In this document: positions 14,530-23,980 of the stretch, in pieces
Layout: the number at the start of each line of letters is the position of its first letter
How positions within the stretch are numbered: the stretch's first letter is position 1
Assembly (NCBI RefSeq): GCF_002251795.1
Contig: NZ_NOXU01000030.1
Coordinates: 310,001-374,000, forward strand
Source: Niveispirillum lacus
GTDB taxonomy: Bacteria > Pseudomonadota > Alphaproteobacteria > Azospirillales > Azospirillaceae
Direction: 5' to 3'
Length of the DNA stretch: 64,000 nucleotides
Notes under the pieces: model-generated
Told to the model about the DNA's origin: nothing
The model's input: the letters and a program-made list of their open reading frames with translations, nothing else
Database searches by the model: none
Program-made: the position numbers and the translations under genes

Positions 14530-16728
14530 ATGATTGACGCCATGGATAGCCACCTGATCCACGACACCGACCTGTCGCGCCGCGCGCTTCTGGCTGGCCT
14601 GGGCGGCCTTGCGGTCGCCATCGCCCTGCCGCTGCCCACGCGGGCGCAAACCGCACCGCCGGGCCCGCCGCCGCTGGGTGCTGCCGCTGCCGGCGCCAAT
14701 GCCCAGACTGGCATGGTCACCGCCTATTTGGTGGTGAAGCCCGACGGTAAGCTGGTGATCATTTCCCCCACCACAGAGATGGGGCAGGGTACCCACACCG
14801 CCCATGCTGCCATCATCGCCGATGAAGTGGGCGTGGATTTTGCCGACGTGTCGGTGGAAACCGCCATTCCTGCCGATGCCTATCGCTGGGGCGGTGCCAT
14901 GGGGTCGGGGGGCAGTCAGGGTGTCCGCCGCTGGAACGACCATCTGCGCAAGGGTGCGGCGCAGGCGCGTGTCATGCTGATCCAGGCTGGCGCCAGCCGC
15001 TGGAATGTTGATCCGGCCGGCATCACCATCGAACGCGGCTATCTGGTTCACACTCAAACCCAGCGCCGCATGCGTATCGGGGATGTGGCAGCGGATGCGG
15101 CAACATTCACGCCGCCCGACAATCCACCGCTGCGCGATCCGTCGACCCGCCGGTATGTTGGCCAGAATATCCCGCGTCTTGATATTCCAGCCAAGGTGCG
15201 GGGCGAAACCATTTACAGCATGGATTTCCGCCTGCCGGGCATGCTCTACGCCTGCGCCCGCCTCAATCCGGTGTTCCATGGCGATATTGCCAGCTTTGAT
15301 GCGGCGCCCGCGCTTAAGGTCAAGGGTGTCCGGAAGGTGGTGAAGATCCAGGGCGGCGTTGCCGTCATCGCTGACACGGCCTGGGCGGCGATCAAGGGGG
15401 CGGATGCTGTGACGGTCAGTATGGCCCCTTCGCCCCAGGACGGCATCAATAGCGCCGCCCTGGCTGAGGCGATGGTGGAAGGGCTGGGCGCGGCCCAGGC
15501 CATCCCGGCCACGTCACGCGGTGATGTCGATGCTGCCTTCAAATCGGCCGCTAAGACGGTAACCGCCGATTACAGCGTGCCGTATATTTGCCACGCGCCG
15601 ATGGAAGCGTGGAGCTGCACCGGTCTGTTCAAGGATGGCAAGCTGGAGCTGTGGGCGCCGACCCAGGTGCAAGACCGGTCGCGGCGCACGGCAGCGGCGA
15701 CCCTCGGCATCGATGCCGAGGCCGTGACCCTCCACACGCTGATGCTGGGTGGCGGTTTCGGCCGGCGTCTGATGGATGATGGCATTCCGGGTGCCGCACA
15801 GGTCGCCAAGGACATGGCAGGCACCCCGGTGAAATTTTTCTGGCGGCGGGAGGACGAGTTTGACCGTGGCTATTTCCGCCCGGCCCAGATGGCGCGCCTG
15901 ACCGCATCGCTGGACGCCAAAGGGACGGTGACCGGCATGGCCATCCGCATTTCCGGTCCCTCCATGCGTGCCGAGTTTGCGCCGGGCGGGCTGAAGGAAG
16001 GGGAACTGGACGGTTCCTCGGTGCAGGATCTTGGCAACCTTCCTTACAACCTGCCCAACTTCAAGTTGGATTGGGCCCGCCGGCATGTCCGGGTCACGGC
16101 CTCGCCCTGGCGCGCGGTGGGCGCCACCCATAATGCTTTTTTCCTGGAATGTTTTATTGACGAACTGGCCGCCGCGGCCGGCAAGGACCCGCTCGCCTTC
16201 CGCCGCGAATTGCTGGCCGGGAACAAGCGGGCGCTGGCCGTGATTGATCTGGTGGCGGAAAAGGCGCAATGGGGCAGGACCTTGCCGAAGGGCCATGGCC
16301 AGGGCATTGGTTTTTTTGTCAGCTACGGGTCCCTCTCCGCTCATGTGGTGGAGGCGTCGGTGGTCGACGGGCAGCCGCGTGTCCACCGGGTAACCACGGT
16401 GCTGGATTGCGGCGATGTCGTGCTGCCCGATGGCGCACGCAGCCAGATGGAGGGTGGGGTGGTCATGGCCCTATCGGCGGGCCTGTATGAAGCGGTGACG
16501 GTCAAGGATGGCCGGGCCGAGCAGCGTAACTTCGACACCTACCGCCTGATGCGCCATTCAGAAACGCCGCCTGTGATTGACGTCCATTTCATCAAGTCCG
16601 GTGAAACGCTGGGCGGCGTTGGCGAACCCGGCGTGCCGCCGACATTCCCGGCCGTGGCCAATGCTTTGTCGGCGGCAAGCGGCAAGCGCCTGCGCAGTCT
16701 GCCCCTGGTAGAGGCACTGTCGGTCTGA
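14530..16728 (+). CDS. iorB: Isoquinoline 1-oxidoreductase-type molybdopterin subunit
   Basis: A molybdenum hydroxylase large subunit of 732 residues with a Tat signal at its N-terminus (DLSRRALLAGLGGLAVAIAL, then PTRAQTA), so the enzyme is probably exported folded to the periplasm. Family marks include EMGQGTHTAHAAIIADEVGVD, RWGGAMGSGGSQGVR, LGGGFGRRL, and the C-terminal GGVGEPGVPPTFPAVANAL containing the catalytic glutamate region. The start at 14530 is preceded by AGGAAGGG. It is 11 bp after iorA and forms an operon with it. No XdhC-like maturation gene is near, although mobA lies 40 kb away in this window. The substrate is unknown. Confidence 0.92.
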   Translation: MIDAMDSHLIHDTDLSRRALLAGLGGLAVAIALPLPTRAQTAPPGPPPLGAAAAGANAQTGMVTAYLVVKPDGKLVIISPTTEMGQGTHTAHAAIIADEVGVDFADVSVETAIPADAYRWGGAMGSGGSQGVRRWNDHLRKGAAQARVMLIQAGASRWNVDPAGITIERGYLVHTQTQRRMRIGDVAADAATFTPPDNPPLRDPSTRRYVGQNIPRLDIPAKVRGETIYSMDFRLPGMLYACARLNPVFHGDIASFDAAPALKVKGVRKVVKIQGGVAVIADTAWAAIKGADAVTVSMAPSPQDGINSAALAEAMVEGLGAAQAIPATSRGDVDAAFKSAAKTVTADYSVPYICHAPMEAWSCTGLFKDGKLELWAPTQVQDRSRRTAAATLGIDAEAVTLHTLMLGGGFGRRLMDDGIPGAAQVAKDMAGTPVKFFWRREDEFDRGYFRPAQMARLTASLDAKGTVTGMAIRISGPSMRAEFAPGGLKEGELDGSSVQDLGNLPYNLPNFKLDWARRHVRVTASPWRAVGATHNAFFLECFIDELAAAAGKDPLAFRRELLAGNKRALAVIDLVAEKAQWGRTLPKGHGQGIGFFVSYGSLSAHVVEASVVDGQPRVHRVTTVLDCGDVVLPDGARSQMEGGVVMALSAGLYEAVTVKDGRAEQRNFDTYRLMRHSETPPVIDVHFIKSGETLGGVGEPGVPPTFPAVANALSAASGKRLRSLPLVEALSV

Positions 16729-16740
16729 TCCGGCCCCTTC

Positions 16741-16791
16741 GGCCCCGCCGCGGCGGGGCCGGCAGGAGAGGTGCGATTATCGCACCTCTCC
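16741..16791. terminator. Two stacked hairpins between convergent genes
   Basis: GGCCCCGCCG-CGGCGGGGCC (16741-16760) is a perfect 20-bp palindrome. A second stem pairs 16765-16776 with 16780-16791 (12 bp, 3-nt loop); its loop is the TAA stop codon of the minus-strand MarR-like gene. There is no T-run, so a role in termination or 3'-end protection for iorB and the convergent gene is probable but not certain. Confidence 0.5.
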
Positions 16792-17445
16792 CCGGTCATT
16801 CAGAAACCCGGCCCAGACTTCGTCCGCGACGGGCAGGGGGGCCGGAGACTGTTCCGGGCAATCCAGCCGCAGGTGCCGATCGCCCAGCGGGGCGCCGACG
16901 AAATGGCAATGGTGCGGAAGATCGGTTCCTGGTGCCACTTTGGGCTGGAAAAACTTGCAGTCCAGACACATGCGGCTGTTGGGGACATGCCCGGCACGCT
17001 GCAAGCTGCGGATCAGGCGCAACATCAGCCGCAACAGGGACAATTGGTCCGATGCCGGCATATCGCCCAAAGCATCAATCAGGAACAGTGGCCCGCCACC
17101 AAACCGGTCGGCCAGCTTCAGCCCGTCGCGGGTAGCCAGCACCAGATTGCCGCGCCCGTCATCTGGGGCCGCCACACGCAGGGCCAGACCCTTCTGGATC
17201 AAGGTGGTGGTGGCCTCGCTGGCGGTGGGCGCCTTCACCCCGATGCGCGCCGCGATGGTCACAGGCCGCAACCCTTCGGGATTGTCACGCAGCAAGGAGA
17301 GGATGCGGGCCTGGGTCGCGGTCAATCCATGCGGGGTGGCATCGCGCCAGTCATTGGCCTTCAACGCTGCTGCCACCCGCACAAACCCGTCCGCCAGCCG
17401 ATTGGCCGCCGGTTCGCTCAACCGGTCGAACATGTCTTCGATCAT
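16777..17445 (-). CDS. MarR-like transcriptional regulator with a C-terminal Cys/His cluster
   Basis: A 222-residue protein. The winged helix (LTATQARILSLLRDNPEGLRP, then IAARIGVKAPTASEATTTLIQKGL) matches the MarR fold. The last 70 residues carry MCLDCKFFQP, HHCHFVGAPLG and RLDCPEQ: four cysteines and several histidines that could bind a metal or an Fe-S cluster. This suggests a regulator that senses a metal, oxidant or redox state. A 13-bp perfect dyad lies 34 bp upstream of its start, a likely operator. It is downstream of phaC on the same strand with 88 bp between. Its target could be itself or phaC; this is inference. Confidence 0.82.
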   Translation of the reverse strand: MIEDMFDRLSEPAANRLADGFVRVAAALKANDWRDATPHGLTATQARILSLLRDNPEGLRPVTIAARIGVKAPTASEATTTLIQKGLALRVAAPDDGRGNLVLATRDGLKLADRFGGGPLFLIDALGDMPASDQLSLLRLMLRLIRSLQRAGHVPNSRMCLDCKFFQPKVAPGTDLPHHCHFVGAPLGDRHLRLDCPEQSPAPLPVADEVWAGFLNDRGEVR

Positions 17446-17478
17446 GACACCCCAGCCTTTGGTTGCAGGGTGTTTATA

Positions 17479-17491
17479 TTCGGACTCCGAA
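17479..17491. promoter_or_regulatory. 13-bp palindrome upstream of the MarR-like gene
   Basis: TTCGGA-C-TCCGAA is a perfect inverted repeat placed 34 bp before the regulator start, next to an AT-rich run (AAATTTTT) that may hold a promoter. This is the usual place for a MarR-type autoregulatory operator. Confidence 0.5.
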
Positions 17492-17533
17492 ATTTTTACA
17501 AGGAATTGCGGATATGGTGTCTCCGGCTCTCGT

Positions 17534-19333
17534 CTATTCCACCACCCGGACCTTCACATAGGAACCCGGTGCCGGTTCAATAGGCGTCAGCTTGCCGTCG
17601 CCAGGCTGGCGGGCCGGAACCTTGGGCCCGGCATATTTCTGCACCCATTTGGCATATTCTGGCCACCAGCTTCCCTCCACTTGGCGGGCGCCGGCCAGCC
17701 ACTGTTCGGGGTCCTTGGGCAGTTTGGTATTCAGGAAGTGGCTGTATTTATTGGCTGATGGCGGATTGACGACGCCGGCGATATGGCCGGATGCCGCCAG
17801 CACGAATTTCACCGGTCCGCCATAAAGCTGGGTCGCGGCATAGGTCGACTTCCAGGGTGTGATGTGGTCCTCCCGCGTGGACAGCATGAAGGTCGGGGTT
17901 TTGATCCGGCTCAGATCAATCTCCACGCCTTTCAGGGTCAGGCCGCACGGTTTCACCAGCAGGTTACGCTGATACATGTTGCGCAAATAGAAACTGTGCA
18001 TGGCAGCGGGCATGCGGGTGGCATCGGAGTTCCAGTAGAGCAGGTCGAACGGGAACGGGTCCTTGCCCAGCAGGTAGTTATTCACCACGAATGACCAGAT
18101 CAGGTCGTTGGCGCGCAGCATGTTAAAGGTGGTCGCCATGGACTGCCCATTCAGGTAGCCCTGGCTGTTCATCTTTTCTTCCAGCGCCGCCAACTGTTCC
18201 TCGTCGATGAAGACGGACAGTTCGCCCGGTTCGGTGAAGTCGGTCAGGGTGACGAGGTAAAGCACGCTCTTCACCCGGTCGTCCCCCTTTTCCGCCATAT
18301 AGGCGAGCGTCGAGGCGGTCAGCGTTCCACCGATGCAATAGCCGACCATGTTGATTTCGCTCTCCCCCGTCGCCTGTTCGATGGCGTCGATGGCGGCCAG
18401 CGGGCCCAAAGTCATGTAATCTTCCCAGGTCTTGGCGGCCAGCGCCTCATCCGGATTGACCCAGGACACGATAAATACCGTATGCCCCTGATCACACAGC
18501 CATTTCACCAGCGAATTGGCCGGGCGCAGGTCCAGGATATAGAACTTGTTAATCCAGGGCGGCACGATCAGCAGCGGCCGCTTATGCTGCTGCTCCGTCG
18601 TCGGGTTGTACTGGATCAACTGCATCAGCTCGTTCTGATAGACGACCTGACCGGGCGTGGCGGCAATATTCTTGCCCACCTCGAATTTCTTATAGTCGGT
18701 CATGGAGATGGCGAGCTGGCCTTTGCCGCGCTCCAGATCGCCCAGCAGGTTTTCCAGTCCCTTGACCAGATTTTCACCGCCGGATTCGATGGTGGCGCGC
18801 AAGACCTCCGGGTTGGTCAGGACAAAGTTGCTGGGGGCCATCGCGTCCACGAACTGGCGCGTATAGAAATCCACCTTCTTGGCGGTCTTGTCGTCCATGC
18901 CCTCCACTTCCTGCACGGTGGATTGCAGCCAGCGCGCCGTCAGCAGGTAGGATTGCTTGATATAGTCGAACAGGGCGTTCTCGTCCCAGGCGCTGTCCTT
19001 GAAGCGCTTATCCTCCTTGGCCGGCGCCACCACGGGAGCGGCTTCCTGGCCTAACAGGCGCTGGGTGGTCCGCTGCCACAGCGACAGGTAATCCTGCCAC
19101 AGCGACATTTGCGCCTGCATCAGCTTGGCTGGATCGGCCATCATCCGGGCCGTCATTTCCATGAAGGCGGCGCCGATATGCATCATGCTCTGCGAGGCGG
19201 ACGCATCGCCGCCGCTCTGCCGTTGCAGGAAATCTGCCACCAGCCGCTGGCTCTGTTCGGCGATACGCGCCACGTTGCGCGACATTTCAACCGGATCGGG
19301 GATCTTGATCTCGGGGCTTTGCGGCTCGGCCAT
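17534..19333 (-). CDS. phaC: Class I poly(3-hydroxyalkanoate) synthase
   Basis: A 599-residue cytoplasmic granule-associated enzyme that polymerises 3-hydroxyacyl-CoA into PHA storage polymer. The lipase-like box is GYCIGGT, with cysteine as nucleophile. The catalytic aspartate lies in REDHITPW and the histidine in ASGHIAGVVNPPS. The N-terminal helical region (SLWQDYLSLWQRTTQRLLG) and length fit class I PhaC. The open frame continues 257 codons upstream, but the start MAEPQSPEIKIPDP at 19333 with AAGGAAG just before it is the correct one. It faces away from a lipoprotein gene at 19502. The MarR-like gene follows it on the same strand. No phaAB or phasin gene is in the window. Confidence 0.96.
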   Translation of the reverse strand: MAEPQSPEIKIPDPVEMSRNVARIAEQSQRLVADFLQRQSGGDASASQSMMHIGAAFMEMTARMMADPAKLMQAQMSLWQDYLSLWQRTTQRLLGQEAAPVVAPAKEDKRFKDSAWDENALFDYIKQSYLLTARWLQSTVQEVEGMDDKTAKKVDFYTRQFVDAMAPSNFVLTNPEVLRATIESGGENLVKGLENLLGDLERGKGQLAISMTDYKKFEVGKNIAATPGQVVYQNELMQLIQYNPTTEQQHKRPLLIVPPWINKFYILDLRPANSLVKWLCDQGHTVFIVSWVNPDEALAAKTWEDYMTLGPLAAIDAIEQATGESEINMVGYCIGGTLTASTLAYMAEKGDDRVKSVLYLVTLTDFTEPGELSVFIDEEQLAALEEKMNSQGYLNGQSMATTFNMLRANDLIWSFVVNNYLLGKDPFPFDLLYWNSDATRMPAAMHSFYLRNMYQRNLLVKPCGLTLKGVEIDLSRIKTPTFMLSTREDHITPWKSTYAATQLYGGPVKFVLAASGHIAGVVNPPSANKYSHFLNTKLPKDPEQWLAGARQVEGSWWPEYAKWVQKYAGPKVPARQPGDGKLTPIEPAPGSYVKVRVVE

Positions 19334-19501
19334 GCTGACTTCCTTGACGTCACGTTTCCCAGGTTTGGGGACATGCCGATTCTCCATTACCCCGGGGTGG
19401 GGCCGTCGGCTCTGTCCAGGATCAGTCCCGCATGCCAGCCTGTCCGATGGCGGTATGGCGGGCGGGTTGCCGTCCCGCTTTTTTTCATACACGATCCCAT
19501 C

Positions 19502-19951
19502 ATGATTTTCACCGACGCATACGTATCGCCCCGACATCTCCGCCTGATGGCTGTCATGACCATGCTGGCCTTGGCGGGTTGTGCGCAATTGCCTGTGCCC
19601 GACATCGTCTTCGATGATGGGCCGGCTCCGGCGCTGGCCACGGAAATCACCGATGCCGACCCCATCAAGGCGCTGACTGGTGTGCGGCCCATCCGCCGCG
19701 CCGATCCCACCTTGCAGGGAGAGGCCAATCTCGGTTCTGTTCCGCCGCGACCAGAGGCATTTTCCAGCCCTATCGAGCGGCAGGCGATGATCGACCGGTT
19801 GCAGGCCGATCAGGCGGAAGGGGAGGCGGCGGGGGACGCGTTGCGCGCCCGGTCGACCGATCCGCGTGGCCGGGCGGAGGACGTGCCCGACGTACCGGAC
19901 GCCCCACCGCCGGTGCCGCAGGCACTGCCGAGGCCGCCGGAGGGGAGTTAG
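19502..19951 (+). CDS. Putative lipoprotein, proline-rich tail
   Basis: A 149-residue protein with a lipobox: RLMAVMTMLALAGC, where the cysteine at about residue 27 would be lipidated and anchor it to the membrane facing the periplasm. The remainder is low in secondary-structure signal and ends in DVPDAPPPVPQALPRPPEGS, a proline-rich tail that may cross or bind peptidoglycan. I do not recognise a family. The start at 19502 supplies basic residues before the hydrophobic core; a second ATG at 19547 is possible. Divergent from phaC with about 170 bp between; followed by an inverted-repeat element, then the aminotransferase. Confidence 0.65.
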   Translation: MIFTDAYVSPRHLRLMAVMTMLALAGCAQLPVPDIVFDDGPAPALATEITDADPIKALTGVRPIRRADPTLQGEANLGSVPPRPEAFSSPIERQAMIDRLQADQAEGEAAGDALRARSTDPRGRAEDVPDVPDAPPPVPQALPRPPEGS

Positions 19952-19964
19952 CAGGAACCAACTG

Positions 19965-20080
19965 CCTCCCCGGCGAAGGCCGGGGCCCAGGGGCCAAAGG
20001 CTCTGCCGTTGCCGCCGCGATGATGAAATTTGCCGAGGGGTCGTGCGCTTGGCCCCTGGGTCCCGGCCTTCGCCGGGAAG
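19965..20080. repeat. Long inverted repeat (intergenic palindromic element)
   Basis: Arms of about 32 bp (19965-19996 and 20049-20080) match except at about two positions and enclose 52 bp. Each arm itself holds short palindromes (CCGGCGAAGGCCGG). Such elements recur between genes in many alphaproteobacterial genomes as REP-like units. Only this copy was seen in the window. Confidence 0.65.
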
Positions 20081-20230
20081 GCGAGGTGTGATGGTGAACT
20101 TCATTATCCCCCGCCATCCCGCCCGCTCATGGCAGATTGGCGCATGCCCTGCGCAAAATCATGTCGCTTGGGGCTGTTGCGGTGCGCTACATATTTCGCC
20201 CCTTTCATTGTCAACCCGGTGCCCAGGTCC

Positions 20231-21460
20231 ATGAGCGACACTGAATTCCACCGCATCAAGCGGCTTCCGCCCTATGTCTTCGCTGAAGTGAATGCGATGA
20301 AGGCGCGAGCTAGGGCCGCGGCGGAGGACATTATCGATCTCGGCATGGGTAACCCGGACCAGCCGACCCCACCGCATATCGTGGCGAAGATGATCGAGGC
20401 GGTCCAGAACCCCAAGACCCATCGCTACAGCCAGAGCCGCGGCATTCCCGGCCTGCGCAAGGCCATCAGTGCCTATTACAAGCGCCGCTTCGATGTCGAT
20501 ATCGACCCCGAGACCGAAGCCATTGTGACCATCGGGTCCAAGGAAGGTCTGGCCAACCTGGCCCAGGCGATTACCGGTCCCGGTGATGTCATCCTGGTGC
20601 CGAACCCGTCCTACCCGATCCATCCGTTCGGCTTCATGCTGGCCGGTGCCGCCCTGCGCCATATCCCGGTGAATAACGGCCTGGATGATTTTGTGCCGGC
20701 GCTGGAACGCGCCATCAAACATTCGGTGCCCAAGCCTACGGCCCTGATCGTCAGCTTTCCGGCCAACCCGACGGGTCAGACGGTAACGCTGGACTGGTAC
20801 CGGCCCATCGTGGATCTGTGCCTGAAGCACGGCATCTATATCCTCTCCGACATTGCCTATGCCGAGATCTATTTCGATGGCAATCCGCCGCCTTCGGTGT
20901 TGCAGATCCCGGAAGCGCGCGACATCACGGTCGAATTCAACAGCCTGTCCAAAACCTACAACATGCCGGGCTGGCGTGTCGGGTTTGGCGTGGGTTCCAA
21001 GAAGCTGGTGGGCGCCCTGGCCAAGTTCAAATCCTATGTGGATTACGGCGCCTTCACGCCCATCCAGGTGGCGGCCACCGCCGCCTTGAACGGGCCGCAG
21101 GATTGTGTGCTGGAAATCCGCGAGATGTACAAGCAGCGCCGCGACGTGCTGATTGAAGGCTTGCATCAGGCTGGCTGGATGGTGCCAAGCCCTAATGCCT
21201 CGATGTTTGTCTGGGCCGAAATTCCGGAACCGTTCAAACATCTGAGCAGTCTCGAATTCGCCAAGCTGCTGATGCAGGAGGCCAAGGTGGCCGTCAGCCC
21301 CGGCATTGGTTTTGGCGAATATGGAGACACGCATGTGCGTTTCGGTCTGGTCGAGAACAACCAGCGTATCCGGCAGGCCACCCGCAATATCAAGATTTTC
21401 CTGGACAAGGCGCGTAAGGTCAACGCGCCCATCACGTCCGAACCCGCCGCTGTCGAGTGA
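20231..21460 (+). CDS. Class I/II aminotransferase (AlaC/DapL-like)
   Basis: A PLP-dependent aminotransferase of 409 residues. The cofactor lysine is in [15 protein letters not shown]; substrate and PLP contacts appear as [34 protein letters not shown] and [12 protein letters not shown]. The start [20 protein letters not shown] is the conserved N-terminus of enzymes annotated either as LL-diaminopimelate aminotransferase or as alanine-synthesising transaminase (AlaC). The homoserine dehydrogenase gene begins 12 bp downstream, an arrangement common in alphaproteobacteria, so it probably works in aspartate-family or alanine metabolism. Substrate choice cannot be decided from sequence by eye. 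Confidence 0.92.
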   Translation: MSDTEFHRIKRLPPYVFAEVNAMKARARAAAEDIIDLGMGNPDQPTPPHIVAKMIEAVQNPKTHRYSQSRGIPGLRKAISAYYKRRFDVDIDPETEAIVTIGSKEGLANLAQAITGPGDVILVPNPSYPIHPFGFMLAGAALRHIPVNNGLDDFVPALERAIKHSVPKPTALIVSFPANPTGQTVTLDWYRPIVDLCLKHGIYILSDIAYAEIYFDGNPPPSVLQIPEARDITVEFNSLSKTYNMPGWRVGFGVGSKKLVGALAKFKSYVDYGAFTPIQVAATAALNGPQDCVLEIREMYKQRRDVLIEGLHQAGWMVPSPNASMFVWAEIPEPFKHLSSLEFAKLLMQEAKVAVSPGIGFGEYGDTHVRFGLVENNQRIRQATRNIKIFLDKARKVNAPITSEPAAVE

Positions 21461-21472
21461 GGATCAGATCTT

Positions 21473-22771
21473 ATGGTTGATGGCAAACCTTTGCGCATCG
21501 GTGTCGCCGGTCTGGGTACGGTCGGCGGCGGGGTTCTGAAGCTGGTCTCGGCCAATGCCGATCTTCTCGCCAAGCGAACGGGCCGCCCCATCCAGGTGGT
21601 GGCCGTTTCCGCCCGCGACCGCCACCGCGACCGTGGTGTCGATCTGTCAGGCCTGCGCTGGTACGAGAATGCGGCCGATCTGGCCGTTGATCCCGATGTC
21701 GATGTCTTTGTCGAACTGATCGGCGGGTCCGACGGCATCGCCCGCCAAGCTGTCGAGGCGGCATTGGCGGCTGGCAAGCATGTGGTCACCGCCAACAAGG
21801 CGCTGTTGGCCCATCATGGTGCGGCCCTGGCCGCCAAGGCCGAGTCCGCCGGCCTGACCCTGGCGTTCGAGGCGGCGGTGGCCGGTGGCATCCCGGCCAT
21901 CAAGGGTCTGCGCGAAGGTTTGGCCGCCAACAATATCCGGGAAGTTCACGGCATCCTGAACGGCACCTGCAATTACATCCTGACCGAAATGCGGACCACA
22001 GGCCGCGATTTCGCCGATGTTCTGGCCGATGCCCAGCGCCTGGGCTATGCCGAGGCCGACCCGTCCTTCGACGTGGATGGCGTGGATGCTGCGCACAAGC
22101 TGGCGGTCCTCACGGCCGTGGCCTTTGGGGCGCATGTCGATTTCAAGTCGGTGCATATCGAGGGCATCCGCCACGTCTCAGCGCTGGACATCAACTATGC
22201 CCAGGAACTGGGCTACCGCATTCGTCTGCTGGGCATTGCGCGGCGGACGGAGGAGGGGATCGAACAGCGGGTGCATCCCTGCATGGTGCCGATCACCAGC
22301 CCCTGCGGTGCCACGGATGGTGTGTTCAACGCCGTGGTTGCTGACGGCGACTTCGTGGACAAGGTTGTGCTGGTCGGCCGGGGGGCCGGTGCCGGCCCGA
22401 CCGCGTCTGCGGTCGTCGCCGATCTGGTGGATATTGCGCGCGGCCGGTCGACGCCGACCTTTGGCGTGCCGGCGGCGGATCTGCTGCTGGCCAAGGCAGC
22501 TCCGCTCAGCCGCCGCCGCGGCCGCTATTATGTCCGCCTGATGGTGGTCGACCGTCCGGGCGTGATCGCGGAAATCGCGGCCACCCTGCGCGACCAGAAT
22601 GTCTCGATGGAGGCGTTCTTGCAGCGTGGCCGCGCGCCGGGTGAGGCGGTGCCGGTGGTCTGGACCACGCACGACACGGATGAGGCCGCCATGCAGCAGG
22701 CGCTCGCCACCATCGCGTCGTTGGACAGTGTTCTGGAACCGCCGCGCATGATCCGCATCGAGGATTTCTGA
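21473..22771 (+). CDS. hom: Homoserine dehydrogenase
   Basis: A cytoplasmic enzyme of 432 residues reducing aspartate semialdehyde to homoserine on the threonine/methionine branch. The nucleotide motif GVAGLGTVGGGVL is at residues 10-22; the catalytic core has NGTCNYILTEM, AEADPSFDVDGVDAAHKLAVL, and a C-terminal ACT domain (YYVRLMVVDRPGVIAEIAATL) for feedback by threonine. It is 12 bp after the aminotransferase gene and 66 bp before glpX, so the three probably form one transcript. Confidence 0.97.
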   Translation: MVDGKPLRIGVAGLGTVGGGVLKLVSANADLLAKRTGRPIQVVAVSARDRHRDRGVDLSGLRWYENAADLAVDPDVDVFVELIGGSDGIARQAVEAALAAGKHVVTANKALLAHHGAALAAKAESAGLTLAFEAAVAGGIPAIKGLREGLAANNIREVHGILNGTCNYILTEMRTTGRDFADVLADAQRLGYAEADPSFDVDGVDAAHKLAVLTAVAFGAHVDFKSVHIEGIRHVSALDINYAQELGYRIRLLGIARRTEEGIEQRVHPCMVPITSPCGATDGVFNAVVADGDFVDKVVLVGRGAGAGPTASAVVADLVDIARGRSTPTFGVPAADLLLAKAAPLSRRRGRYYVRLMVVDRPGVIAEIAATLRDQNVSMEAFLQRGRAPGEAVPVVWTTHDTDEAAMQQALATIASLDSVLEPPRMIRIEDF

Positions 22772-22837
22772 TACACACTCAAACCAAGGAACGGCGCAAT
22801 CGACAAGACGCCGGTCTCAGCCATAGGGGAACGAGAT

Positions 22838-23854
22838 ATGAGTGAGAAGAGCAATCCGAAGGGCGATTTTTCCCTGGTGATGGATCGCAACCTGGCGCTG
22901 GAAGTGGTCCGCGTCACCGAAGCGGCGGCCTTGTCCGCATCGCTGCTGATGGGCCGCGGCGATGAGAAAGCCGCCGATCAGGCCGCTGTGGACGCGATGC
23001 GCAAGGCGCTGAACAGCCTTTCCATCGACGGTACGGTGGTTATTGGCGAGGGCGAGCGTGACGAAGCCCCGATGCTGTATATCGGGGAAAAGGTCGGCAC
23101 CGGCAACGGGCCTAAGATCGACATCGCGCTGGACCCGTTGGAAGGCACGACGATCTGCGCCAAGGGCGGCCCGAACGCTCTGGCCGTTATCGCCATGGCG
23201 GAGGCCGGTGGCTTCCTGAACGCGCCTGACGTGTACATGGAAAAGATCGCGGTGGGCGGTGGCCTGCCGGGCGGTGTTGTCGACCTGGACGAAAAGGTCG
23301 AGACCAATCTGCGCAATCTGGCGCTGGCCAAGGGGGCGGACGTCTCGGAACTGGTGGTCTGTATTCTGGACCGTCCGCGCCATGCCGAACTGATCGCCCG
23401 CGTGCGGGAGGCCGGTGCGCGCATCATGCTGATTGGTGACGGCGACGTGTCAGGCGTCATCGCCACGGCCCAGCCCAATGCCGGCATCGACCTGTATATG
23501 GGGTCGGGTGGTGCGCCGGAGGGGGTTTTGGCCGCTGCCGCCCTGCGCTGCATCGGTGGGCAGTTCCAGGGCCGTCTGATTTTCCGCAACGATGCCGAGC
23601 GGGAGCGCGCCAAGCGCTGGGGCGTCACCGACCTGGACAAGAAGTACAGCCTGTACGATCTGGCCCGTGGCGATGTGATGTTCTGCGCCACCGGCGTGAC
23701 CACCGGCCCCATGCTGGGCGGTGTGCGCCGCTTCCCCGGCGGCGCCATCACTCATTCGGTGGTGATGCGGTCCAAGTCGGGGACGGTGCGCTATGTCGAG
23801 GCACACCACAATCTGCGCACCAAGACCAGCTTCATTCCGGAAGCCAAGCGGTAA
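22838..23854 (+). CDS. glpX: Class II fructose-1,6-bisphosphatase
   Basis: A 338-residue GlpX-type phosphatase removing the 1-phosphate from fructose-1,6-bisphosphate in gluconeogenesis (and sedoheptulose bisphosphate in Calvin-cycle organisms). Signatures are VVIGEGERDEAPMLYIGE, the metal site IDIALDPLEGT, and GSGGAPEGVLAAAAL. AGGGGAACGAGAT precedes the ATG. It follows hom on the same strand, a frequent order in Rhodospirillales. A strong terminator stands 30 bp after its stop, closing the aminotransferase-hom-glpX unit. Confidence 0.96.
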   Translation: MSEKSNPKGDFSLVMDRNLALEVVRVTEAAALSASLLMGRGDEKAADQAAVDAMRKALNSLSIDGTVVIGEGERDEAPMLYIGEKVGTGNGPKIDIALDPLEGTTICAKGGPNALAVIAMAEAGGFLNAPDVYMEKIAVGGGLPGGVVDLDEKVETNLRNLALAKGADVSELVVCILDRPRHAELIARVREAGARIMLIGDGDVSGVIATAQPNAGIDLYMGSGGAPEGVLAAAALRCIGGQFQGRLIFRNDAERERAKRWGVTDLDKKYSLYDLARGDVMFCATGVTTGPMLGGVRRFPGGAITHSVVMRSKSGTVRYVEAHHNLRTKTSFIPEAKR

Positions 23855-23883
23855 GCGGCTTCGCTTATCGGTGTACCGTGATT

Positions 23884-23915
23884 GTCATCCCCGCTTTTGC
23901 GGGGATGACTGTTTT
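23884..23915 (+). terminator. Rho-independent terminator after glpX
   Basis: An 11-bp perfect stem (GTCATCCCCGC at 23884-23894 with 23899-23909) and TTTT loop, followed by TGTTTT. Confidence 0.85.
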
Positions 23916-23980
23916 GGGCATTCGCGCGCAGTGCTCTATGCTCATCCGGTATCTCCCCTCCCTGGATCTGGCACTCCCCC

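Noticed and set aside
19334-20104. N-terminal extension of phaC to 856 residues
   Set aside because: The extra 257 codons cross the inverted repeat and the lipoprotein gene and show no PhaC features; a good start with ribosome binding site exists at 19333.
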